DNA of 64,000 bases, from positions 1 to 64,000 of the forward strand of contig NZ_JOHS01000035.1 of NCBI RefSeq assembly GCF_000725625.1, written 5' to 3'. How positions within the stretch are numbered: the stretch's first letter is position 1; every line of letters starts with the position of its first letter. Under the pieces are notes generated by a model. The model was not told the DNA's origin and searched no databases. It saw only the letters and a list, made by a program, of their open reading frames with translations. The stretch comes from Streptomyces sp. NRRL F-6676. GTDB lineage: Bacteria; Actinomycetota; Actinomycetes; Streptomycetales; Streptomycetaceae. Both the position numbers and the translations under genes were made by a program. This document shows, piece after piece, positions 43,490 through 50,589 of the stretch.

Positions 43490-43770
43490 CCGGTCACATC
43501 ACCAGATCAGCACCCGTGGACCGGCGGATTCCGCCCTGCCGCCACACCATCAGGCGACAGCAGAACCACTCAAAGACTCACGAACCGCCCACTTAGGGGT
43601 CTGACAATGGCCGCCGGCCCGGATGCGACGGCGGGCAGGGCAACACGGGCCACCGGAGATGGGCGGCTGACTTCGCTCCGGGGCGGCCGTTTACGCGGGA
43701 CGCCCCAAGCGCGTTGAAGAGGGAAGGGAGGCAGCAGCGGAAGATAGTGGTGGATCGGGAGACCGCACGC

Positions 43771-44739
43771 CTAGCCGGTAGGTCGCGAAGCCTCCTCGCT
43801 CACCAGAGCGCGCCGCGTTGACGACTCAGCTTCCCTGAGCCGAGCCACCGTGCCGGCGAGCGAGGAACGCGGCACCGTGCGCAGCAGCACGGAGGCAACG
43901 CCCTTTCGGAAGGCGTAGCTGCCGGGGGAACCGGGGACTGCGCGGAGCATGCCGCTCAGAATCACCTCGGCCAGGTGGCTCGGGCACGGAGTCGTCTCGA
44001 CAGAGCTGTGCACGATGTGCATCGCGGGCAACTGGGGGACGCCTGCCGCCAAGTGCCCCGCGAGACGGAATGCCTCGGGGGAAGCAGTGGCGCGGAAGCG
44101 GAGGACCAGTTCCTCGGCGGTGAGTGTCGTCGGGGAGGTGGCCCCTTCGGCCGGGAGTGCGGGCGGAACGAACGCGACTGCCGCCGGGACCTCGGCACGG
44201 CCATCGATCAGCGCGAGCCAGTTGTCCAGCCAGGGAGAAGCGGGCTCCAGGACAGGAACAGGAATGCTGTCCGCTCCCATGTCCGGCGCGTTGTCGTACG
44301 CCGTGAAGCTCAGTTCGGAGTTGGCTGCTGTGGCGGCCGGGGCATGGATGAGACCGGGCATCACGGGCAGTGCAGTGCGCTGCCACATGCGCTCCGGCAG
44401 CGGCTGTACCACCGCCACCGGCCGCACACGCGCCCAGGCGCCCAAAGTCCCGTACCAGCGTTCACCAGCCGGGCCGGGGTACCACTGCGGACCGGAGCAG
44501 TCGCTGAGCACGAGGGTAACCAGTCGGTCGCCGGCACCCTCTCGCCCGCGCACTGTGCCGTCGGCCATGAGGACGGACACCGTCACGCTCTGAAAGTGGC
44601 CGCTCTGCGCCAGGGACTGGCGCAGTTTGCGCAGCAGCGGCCGCCACATCGGCATCGTGGGACCGGCATCGAAGACAAGCCGCAGTCGGTACCCCGAAGC
44701 GCTGTTCAGGGCTGCGTCTGTGTCCGTCCCTATGGTCAC
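43771..44739 (-). CDS. SAV_2336-like protein, stand-alone domain
   Basis: GTG 44739 follows AAGGAG, giving 322 aa. YRLRLVFDAGPTMPMWRPLL, DCSGPQWYPGPAGERWYGTL, VLEPASPWLDNWLALI and LVLRFRATASPEAFRLAGHL are signatures of the SAV_2336 N-terminal domain family of Streptomyces. Those proteins are usually much longer, with added C-terminal modules. Here only the domain is present, with a natural stop. The role is unknown, possibly regulatory or conflict-related. It has its own TTCAATGTG-type promoter. Confidence 0.75.
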   Translation of the reverse strand: MTIGTDTDAALNSASGYRLRLVFDAGPTMPMWRPLLRKLRQSLAQSGHFQSVTVSVLMADGTVRGREGAGDRLVTLVLSDCSGPQWYPGPAGERWYGTLGAWARVRPVAVVQPLPERMWQRTALPVMPGLIHAPAATAANSELSFTAYDNAPDMGADSIPVPVLEPASPWLDNWLALIDGRAEVPAAVAFVPPALPAEGATSPTTLTAEELVLRFRATASPEAFRLAGHLAAGVPQLPAMHIVHSSVETTPCPSHLAEVILSGMLRAVPGSPGSYAFRKGVASVLLRTVPRSSLAGTVARLREAESSTRRALVSEEASRPTG

Positions 44740-45085
44740 GTCGTCTCCTTGGGGCCTGTGGAGGGGGCGAGGCCCGGACCACGGAGGGAAGTCGGTCCGG
44801 GCCTCGCGGCCCCGGCCGCCGAGGGGAGTGCCACGGCCAGGGCGAGCCGCGTGAGCGGCTCCTTCGGATTGGCTTGAACGAGGGCACTTCCCGCCCTCAC
44901 GACAACTACTATACATATTGAAGCAGTAATACGCAACAGACTGTGCGTCGCTCCCCTGACCTGAGTCCGTCACGAGCGCCTGATCGCCGGGGTGGACCGT
45001 GGCTCCTGCGCTCTCCCGGACTCGGCCGTCGGAGAATCCCAGAAGCCACGGACGCCGCCTTCCGAACGCCGGCCCCTGCGTCCGC
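44740..45085. other. intergenic with TTCAATGTG-type promoter
   Basis: The 346 bp hold the promoter at 44908-44936. The rest is GC-rich, with the inverted-repeat potential expected of a terminator for the gene to the right, but no clear hairpin was identified. No gene is seen. Confidence 0.45.
44908..44936 (-). promoter_or_regulatory. TTCAATGTG-type promoter 3 (SAV_2336-like gene)
   Basis: Minus-strand reading: -35 TTGCGT (44936-44931), 17-bp spacer ATTACTGCTTCAATATG, -10 TATAGT (44913-44908), about 170 bp before GTG 44739. The core is one base different (TTCAATATG). Confidence 0.68.
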
Positions 45086-45745
45086 TTACGCCACGCCGTC
45101 CTGGGGCGTGCTCTCGGCGCGACGCAGCACGTGGGGGGCGACCAAGTCGGCTCCCACGTCGTCCCAGCGCACGGCCTGGTAGGCGTACGGGGCGGCACCT
45201 TCCGCCACACCGAAGGTGCGCCCAGAGCGCTCCGTCCCCCGTGCCCGCATCACCACGTGCGTTCCGTCCGCGTAGTACGTGAGCGCGGGATCGAACATGG
45301 TCGCGGGGCGGGTCACGTCCGATGCCAGGGGGCGGGCACGGATCACGATGTCGGCGACCTTGTCGTCGTCTACCCCGGGGATGTTCATGCGCCGGTCGGG
45401 CTCGACCTTCCAGGACAGGCCGGGGAACAGGCGGTTCACCTGCGCGCAGACCCACTGCCACGCCTCGGCCGAGGCCTCCTCGGTGGGCTCGTTCGCAGAG
45501 GAGTGCCAGCCCTCGGCGCAGTGCGCGCCCTGTTCGCCGAGGAGGGTCATCACCTCGGAGCGGGTGATCTCGTCCGGGAGCGGGGAGCCTGCCTGCAGGC
45601 GGTGGACGTACCGGTGGAAGAGCTGGAAGGCCAGGGACTCGCCGTCCAGGTGATGGGCGTAGACGATCCTCAGAACCGTGCCGTGCCCCTCGGAGTCGGG
45701 AACCAAGGTGGCGATGGCGGGCGAGGGTGTGGTGTTGATGACCAT
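45086..45745 (-). CDS. hypothetical protein
   Basis: ATG 45745 opens a 219-aa soluble protein with GTVLRIVYAHHLDGESLAFQ, RMNIPGVDDDKVADIVIRA and a C-terminal region with YQAVRWDDVGADLVAPHVLR. It lies 69 bp after the N6-methylase-like gene in the same operon. No family recognised. Confidence 0.6.
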   Translation of the reverse strand: MVINTTPSPAIATLVPDSEGHGTVLRIVYAHHLDGESLAFQLFHRYVHRLQAGSPLPDEITRSEVMTLLGEQGAHCAEGWHSSANEPTEEASAEAWQWVCAQVNRLFPGLSWKVEPDRRMNIPGVDDDKVADIVIRARPLASDVTRPATMFDPALTYYADGTHVVMRARGTERSGRTFGVAEGAAPYAYQAVRWDDVGADLVAPHVLRRAESTPQDGVA

Positions 45746-45814
45746 GAGGAGGCTCCGTATCGAGCAGGGGTGAGGGTGGCCGGCGGCGGGATGCGGCACG
45801 GCCGCCGGGTCGGA

Positions 45815-46720
45815 TCAGGAGGGCGGAACGAAGTTCCACGGCCAGAACGGCGGGCGAGTCGTGGTGGGGTACAGCACCGGCCGGGCCTTCTGCTTGGACG
45901 TCGCCCGCTCGGCGCGCTCTCGTACGGCCTGCTCCAGGAGCCGAGGATGGTTCAGGGCGTCGCCGCAGGAGACGGTCACCTGCCTGCCGAGTCTCCACAG
46001 CTGGGCGTTCACGGCGCAGCAGGCGGCGTTGAGCGGGTCGAGGTCGTTGAGCCACCAGTGGTAGAGGGCGGGGTCGGTGCCGAAGAACCGCATCGTGGCG
46101 GCAGCTGACCGGGCCATCGCCCCTGTGCCCGCGGCGGGTTCGAGGAACAGGTCACCGGGCTTGCGGTCGGCGGAGAACAGCGTGTCGCCCATGAAGTTGG
46201 TGACGACGGCCGGGGTGAAGAACTCACCGGTGCTCTGCCGTTCGCTGTAGCTGCGCATGCGGGTGATGAGCAGGCCGAGGACATCGTCGGCCTCGGCGCG
46301 GGCGGTGTCGGAGCAGTACTCCAGCAGTCCTGCGCGCAGGAGGATCCTGGCGTATTCGGCCAGGCCGCGGATGGCGTTGTCGGTGGGGTGGGAGAGCCAG
46401 TCGTGGAGCGGGCGGGCGGCCTCGGTCAGGTCCGGGTCGTAGGTCCAGAACGAGTTCCAGCCGGCTCGCAACGTGTCGACGAGCTGTTCGTCGTCGAGGG
46501 GGAGCAGGAGCGGGCCGTAGTCGGGTCCGTCCGGTCGTGAGGGCGCGCAGAGGGCGAGGGCGGCCAGGGTGCCGACCGCGATGGCGCGGTCGCTGGAGCC
46601 TCCGCGGTTGGAGGTCCACCAGGCGTGCGCGGCCTCGGCGATTGCGTGGGCGTGGTCCCGCCCGCTTTCGGGCGCCACGGCGCGGCGCATACCGGCGGGC
46701 GGGATGCCGTATAGGGTCAC
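45815..46720 (-). CDS. N6-adenine methylase-like protein lacking the NPPY motif
   Basis: The 301-aa product starts at a GTG overlapping the stop of the preceding gene. SERQSTGEFFTPAVVTNFMG and the SAM-binding motif FLEPAAGTGAMARS (about residues 188-201) are typical of N6_Mtase-type methylases, as is LNDLDPLNAACCAVNAQLWR. The catalytic NPPF/Y is not found; the place where it would occur reads TTTRPPFWPW near the C-terminus. It may be inactive or a binding protein. It lacks a specificity subunit and a nuclease partner. Confidence 0.7.
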   Translation of the reverse strand: MTLYGIPPAGMRRAVAPESGRDHAHAIAEAAHAWWTSNRGGSSDRAIAVGTLAALALCAPSRPDGPDYGPLLLPLDDEQLVDTLRAGWNSFWTYDPDLTEAARPLHDWLSHPTDNAIRGLAEYARILLRAGLLEYCSDTARAEADDVLGLLITRMRSYSERQSTGEFFTPAVVTNFMGDTLFSADRKPGDLFLEPAAGTGAMARSAAATMRFFGTDPALYHWWLNDLDPLNAACCAVNAQLWRLGRQVTVSCGDALNHPRLLEQAVRERAERATSKQKARPVLYPTTTRPPFWPWNFVPPS

Positions 46721-47280
46721 GCCGCGCTCCCAGGCCCCTGCGCGATGAGACGGTCGAGCTCGGCGACGAACGGCGGCAGGAGGGTCCGCTTGCCGCTTCC
46801 CGGGCGCCGCGAGCCGAAGGGCCGCAGCATCCCGGGATGGCCGCTGGGCAGGAAGTCGCTGTCGATGATCCAGGTCGGGTCTCCGGGCATCCGGGACAGG
46901 CGGTAAGCGGCCTTGTTGAGCCGCGTGCTGTGCTCGAAGAGGAGAAGCTCGGCGTACCAGCCGGTGACGGCTCCGGCCTGGCGCTCTTCAAGGACCGGCA
47001 CGACACCGGTGTGTTCTAGGGCGTTGTCCTCGTCGGTGACGGTGGCGGTGAACATCTGGGCGGTGTGCAGCGGGGCCAGGACCAGTTCTGCGGCCCGGTG
47101 AGCTTCGGGGTAGCCGATCGGGGCGGCGATCAGGCACCGTCCGGCGAGGGAGAGCGGATCGTGAGTAGCGGCGGAGGCGGGGAGCCCCAACGAGGCGAGC
47201 TCCCGCACCAGCGCCTTGTGACCGAGGGTGGCGAGGTACCAGTGCTGCTGAGCATGGGTGTCCGGGTGAATGGTGTCCAT
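46717..47280 (-). CDS. hypothetical protein upstream of the methylase-like gene
   Basis: ATG 47280 gives a 187-aa soluble protein (QHWYLATLGHKALVRELASL, LSLAGRCLIAAPIGYPEAHR, AELLLFEHSTRLNKAAYRLS). It overlaps the methylase gene by 4 bp, so they probably act together. The family is unknown. The frame continues upstream to 47448, but that part is a shadow. Confidence 0.6.
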   Translation of the reverse strand: MDTIHPDTHAQQHWYLATLGHKALVRELASLGLPASAATHDPLSLAGRCLIAAPIGYPEAHRAAELVLAPLHTAQMFTATVTDEDNALEHTGVVPVLEERQAGAVTGWYAELLLFEHSTRLNKAAYRLSRMPGDPTWIIDSDFLPSGHPGMLRPFGSRRPGSGKRTLLPPFVAELDRLIAQGPGSAA

Positions 47281-47649
47281 GGGGCCCTTCCTGGGGGCGG
47301 CGGGATGCTGGCGAATGGTCCGTGCCGAGCGCGTCAGTTCGTGGGTGCGGCGTGGCAGCGAGGCCGGGCGCGGTGAAGGCCGGTGCCGGTGCCGTAGGTG
47401 AGGCCCAAGACTTCGGCCATGCACCTGCGAGTTTCGGCGCCCTGCCAATCACGTCCGGGCACGTAGAAGGCGTCCCGGGTGAGGCGGCTGGTGATCTCGG
47501 TAGTGGCCTCGTCGCGGTGACTCGAGTGCGGAGACGCGTCAGTGCTGCTCGAAGGTAGGGATGGCCAGCTTCATCAGGTGTGTCCTGTGGGCGGCCAAGC
47601 CGGGGAGCGAACGCAGCAGCCGGGGCCCGCCCTCGCTCCCCGGCGGGAC
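47281..47649. other. intergenic with a possible broken small gene
   Basis: The region holds the short remnant at 47334-47575 and otherwise nothing recognisable. Confidence 0.35.
47334..47575 (-). pseudogene. possible small gene with frameshift
   Basis: A start ATG (47575, MKLAIPTFEQH) runs to a stop after 11 codons. In another frame the following sequence encodes RLTRDAFYVPGRDWQGAETR, then RCMAEVLGLTYGTGTGLHRA and a stop at 47334. That second frame has protein-like composition but no start codon of its own, so a frameshift near 47540 is likely. Confidence 0.35.
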
Positions 47650-48231
47650 TCAGGCGCGCGCCGCCTCGGTCTCCACTTCTCCCTCCTCCTCGGCCTTGAG
47701 GGTTTCGAAGTAGGCGCGGGCGCTGTCGACCAACCCGGGAACGTCACACCCGAAGGACTGGGCCGCGTCCAGGAGCGCCGCGAGCATGGCAGCTTCCCGT
47801 TCAGCCCCCGCGGCAGCGACGGCGCACAGGACGTCGAGCTTCACGGGATATGCCTCGCTGCGCAGTCCCTCAGCAGCCTGGTGGAGCTCATGGGCAGTGA
47901 CCCGCCCGTCCGTCAGGCAGAAGACCTGAGCGACCAGATCTCCGATCACGCGATCGGCGCTTTCCTGGTCGTTCACGACCCGCTCGTCGGGGCGGTGGAA
48001 GGCGATCTGGGCCATCGTCTCGGCCGCGAGGACGCCGAGCCGTACCCGCTCGGCGAGCTTGGGGACGGGCAACAGAGCATTGGGGGCCTGCCTGTTGTAG
48101 GCCTCCAGCGCCGCACTGGCCCATGCGGCACGGTCCGCGAGGGTGCACTCCCGCGCGGAATCCATGTTGACGCCGGCCTCCAGCGCCGCGGCGTAGCGAG
48201 CAGCCTTGCGTTCGGGGATGGAAGTGTCCAC
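47650..48231 (-). CDS. hypothetical helical protein
   Basis: GTG 48231 follows GAGGAA; 193 aa, almost entirely helical (PERKAARYAAALEAGVNMDS, LAERVRLGVLAAETMAQIAF, AEREAAMLAALLDAAQSFGC) with an acidic C-terminus. No family recognised. It has its own TTCAATGTG-type promoter 71 bp upstream. Confidence 0.6.
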   Translation of the reverse strand: MDTSIPERKAARYAAALEAGVNMDSARECTLADRAAWASAALEAYNRQAPNALLPVPKLAERVRLGVLAAETMAQIAFHRPDERVVNDQESADRVIGDLVAQVFCLTDGRVTAHELHQAAEGLRSEAYPVKLDVLCAVAAAGAEREAAMLAALLDAAQSFGCDVPGLVDSARAYFETLKAEEEGEVETEAARA

Positions 48232-48301
48232 GGTTGTTCCTCGGGGTGACGGTCAGAGATGACGGTGAGAGCAGCGCGGGCGCCGCTCGATCACAACCAT
48301 C

Positions 48302-48330
48302 ACATTACACATTGGAACACAAATAAGCAA
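48302..48330 (-). promoter_or_regulatory. TTCAATGTG-type promoter 4 (193-aa gene)
   Basis: Minus-strand reading: -35 TTGCTT (48330-48325), 17-bp spacer ATTTGTGTTCCAATGTG, -10 TAATGT (48307-48302). The core differs at one base (TTCCAATGTG). Confidence 0.7.
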
Positions 48331-48334
48331 CAAG

Positions 48335-48883
48335 CTAGGCAGGGAGACGGGCGTCTGCCCACTTCGGGTACGGGAGTGCGGGCATGCCGAAGACTGCTCT
48401 CGACCGTTCTGCCCGATTACGCCCCACAGGCAGGGCGTAGCGGTGAGTCCCAGGGTGCCGCGAGCGCCGTGCTCCGATCTGCTCCAGCGCGTTGTGCAGC
48501 CAGGCCCGTCGGCCAGCACCCGCAGGTCGCTCCGAGGCGCCCAGGGCCACGATGCGCCGCTCGAACCCGTCGGCACCGCGGTCACCGGCGACAAACTTCG
48601 CGATCGACCGCGCTGGGAGCACCTGGCCGTCCGGCAGCACGATGACCGTCCGCGCCGTGCTGCGGCCGGTGTAGGTAGCGGAGAGGGCCTGGTAGATGAT
48701 CCCGAGGTGCCCTCGGGGCGAGCCGGCCGTGCGTCCGTCCGACAGGGTCCGCAGCCGTGGGACGGGGTCCGCGTAGGTGACCACTCCCCGTACGCCGTGC
48801 CCCGCGGCCAGGCGCAATGCCGCCGCGACCGCGAAGCTCTCCCCGTTGCTCGCCACCGAGGGGGACAAGCACACCCGAGACAT
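48335..48883 (-). pseudogene. Mom-like DNA-modification protein, N-terminally truncated
   Basis: The frame from ATG 48883 gives 182 aa, with SNGESFAVAAALRLAAGHGV, RGVVTYADPVPRL, GHLGIIYQALSATYTGRSTA and a C-terminal HPGTHRYAL with PYPKW. These match the GNAT-like family related to phage Mu Mom (adenine modification) and its actinobacterial homologues. Homology continues upstream of the ATG (EPYTEALE) but ends at a TGA after about 18 codons, and the usual N-terminal half is absent. It is probably a truncated gene, perhaps cut by arrival of the adjacent defence element. Confidence 0.55.
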
Positions 48884-49029
48884 CTCAAGGGCCTCGGTAT
48901 AGGGCTCCTTCTGCGCACCGGGCGTAGTCGTCGTCGCAGGTCAAATTGCGTGCCATCTATGAGTCAATGCATTGATGGATTGGGAACGCCTTCGGCCGAG
49001 CTCCGATCTCGGGCTTCCAGTCGTGGGTT

Positions 49030-49240
49030 TTACTCCTTCGGGTGGTTCAGGTCGCGGTTGTCGCCGTCGTCGTCCGCACCGTTCTGTGAGCTGGTGACGT
49101 CGGATCGCTCGAACTCGCTGCGGTCGTGCGCGGTCACCAACTCTTCGCTGCGAGCAGAGGCGCTGGACTGGCCCCAGCTACCTGCGTGGACGCCCTGCCT
49201 GCCGTTTACGGTCTCTTTTAAGTCGTTATCACCCAGTCTG
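49030..49240 (-). pseudogene. possible gene fragment with acidic tail
   Basis: A minus-strand frame of about 70 codons reads LGDNDLKETVNGRQGVHAGS, then SARSEELVTAHDRSEFERSD and a DDDGDNRD tail to a TAA at 49030. Composition is protein-like, but no start codon and no RBS precede it. It is a fragment or a short unannotated gene. Family unknown. Confidence 0.25.
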
Positions 49241-49387
49241 ATGTGAGGAGCGTGCGCCCTCGTTCGCCGGTGCCGCTACGCCTGCGGCCGGAGTGAAGCG
49301 ACTGCCATGTGGGCTTCGCGGCCTGTGGGAGGGGTGTCGACGCTATCGGCGAATCACGTTCTGGGGCCGATGCGGCGGATCGTCAAA

Positions 49388-49432
49388 TACGTACGCCGGC
49401 GGCGTACCGGACGGGTACGCTGTCGGCGTACC
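49388..49432. promoter_or_regulatory. cluster of GTACGCC/GGCGTAC repeats before the defence operon
   Basis: Line-up: GTACGCC, GGCGTACC, GGGTACGC and GGCGTACC within 45 bp, the first two forming a near-perfect palindrome (GTACGCC-ggC-GGCGTAC-like). They end 38 bp before ATG 49471. This is the layout of an operator or of a promoter that is kept off until a signal arrives. Confidence 0.45.
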
Positions 49433-49470
49433 TTATGGAGATCTCTGCGGCATACATCTTGGAGTCGGCG

Positions 49471-50589
49471 ATGCGGGACACCGCGAGCCCGTTCGCGTTC
49501 GACGGGCCAGTCCCTCTTGACTGCATGATCAACCGGCGGGCGGAGGCCGACACGATCAGGGCATGGACTCACGAGAGCCAGCTGATGACCCTGGTGGCTC
49601 CGCGGCGCTACGGCAAGACGAGCCTGATCCGCAAGATCGCGTCCGAGGGTGAGAAGGTCGGGCTGATGGTGGTCACCGCCGACCTCTTCGAGGTTGCCAG
49701 TCTCTCCGACCTGGTGCTTCGTCTGGAGCGTGCGTGGGCCCAGCACACACCTGAGGAGCTCCGACCAGCGGCAGGCAAGATCCTCAGCAGCGCTCAGGCC
49801 GGTGTGTCGATCTCTGGGGCTGGCTTCGCGCTGACTATGGCCGACAAGCCCACCACTAACCCGGAGCCGGCGCTGCACGCGCTGCTGGAACTGCCCGCCC
49901 AGCTAGCTCAGCACAGGCCTGGACGGATCTTGATCGTGCTGGACGAGTTCCAGTCCGTCGCCGGGGTCCCGGAGGCGCAGGCCCTGATCTGGCAGCACGC
50001 GTGGCAGCAGCGGCAGACAGTCTCCTACCTCTTCGCCGGCGGCGGACCAGGCATGCTGTCGACTGCGCCGGACGACAAGGAGCGCCCCATAGGGCAGACG
50101 CGGACGCTTCAGTTGGACCGGCTGCCGGCCGCGGAGCTTAGCAAAGTGATCAAGGACCGGTTCGCTGCGAGGAACCGGGACGTGTCCGATGTTGTGGACG
50201 GACTCGTGGCGGCGGGCGAGCGGCATCCCCAGAGGACCATGCTGCTGGCCCACCTGCTGTGGCAAGAAGTCCCTGCGGGGGAGCGGGCCACCACCGATGA
50301 TCTCGAAGCAGCGATCGCTGTCGCCCTGCGACAGGTCGACGCGGAGGCCCGCGCCACGATGAGCGGGCTCACTGTGGGACAGCGCAAGGTATTGCGGGCG
50401 GTGGCCGAGTACGGCACGCCCATGGCGGCCCGGGCCTTGCGGGCCCTGGGGCTCCCCAAGACCACGGCCCAGAAGGCAGCCCCGCACTTGGTCGCCACCG
50501 GGCTCATCGAAGACACAGACCAGGGGTGGCGCGTGATTGATCCGCTGTTGGCCCGCTGGATCCGGACGAACTACGGGACACGCGCATGA
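49471..50589 (+). CDS. AAA ATPase of the defence operon
   Basis: ATG 49471 is behind GGAG at 8 bp (ATG 49435 is the alternative); 372 aa. Walker A is TLVAPRRYGKTSLIRK (Lys49), and Walker B is RILIVLDEFQSVAG near residues 152-165. The C-terminal winged helix (about 300-370) has VLRAVAEYGTPMAARALRAL and ends in RWIRTNYG. This is the archaeal-type ATPase (COG1672-like) layout, often found in regulatory or STAND-like proteins. It overlaps the helicase gene by 4 bp (ATGA), so it belongs to the same operon. Confidence 0.85.
   Translation: MRDTASPFAFDGPVPLDCMINRRAEADTIRAWTHESQLMTLVAPRRYGKTSLIRKIASEGEKVGLMVVTADLFEVASLSDLVLRLERAWAQHTPEELRPAAGKILSSAQAGVSISGAGFALTMADKPTTNPEPALHALLELPAQLAQHRPGRILIVLDEFQSVAGVPEAQALIWQHAWQQRQTVSYLFAGGGPGMLSTAPDDKERPIGQTRTLQLDRLPAAELSKVIKDRFAARNRDVSDVVDGLVAAGERHPQRTMLLAHLLWQEVPAGERATTDDLEAAIAVALRQVDAEARATMSGLTVGQRKVLRAVAEYGTPMAARALRALGLPKTTAQKAAPHLVATGLIEDTDQGWRVIDPLLARWIRTNYGTRA

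Larger units (their letters stand above)
42175..43592 (-). mobile_element. IS5-family element with passenger gene, complete
   Basis: The ends are GTGGGCGGTTCGT (42175-42187) and its complement (43580-43592). TTA is duplicated outside both ends (42172-42174, 43593-43595). It carries the transposase and a second ORF overlapping it. It inserted between ligA and its upstream sequence. Confidence 0.85.
48936..49470. other. intergenic left of the defence operon, probable element boundary
   Basis: The stretch contains TCTATGAGT (48957-48965), a 12-bp palindrome TCAATGCATTGA (48964-48975), a possible minus-strand ORF tail ending at 49030, an AT-rich patch (about 49205-49230) and a group of GTACGCC/GGCGTAC repeats (49388-49432). 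The left end of the mobile unit carrying the defence genes probably lies here. Confidence 0.45.

Noticed and set aside
48947..48965. Possible fourth copy of the TCTATGAGT promoter
   Set aside because: TCTATGAGT is present and TTGC lies upstream, but the distance between them is one base longer than in the other three and no -10 lies at the right spacing. Kept only as a weak motif match.
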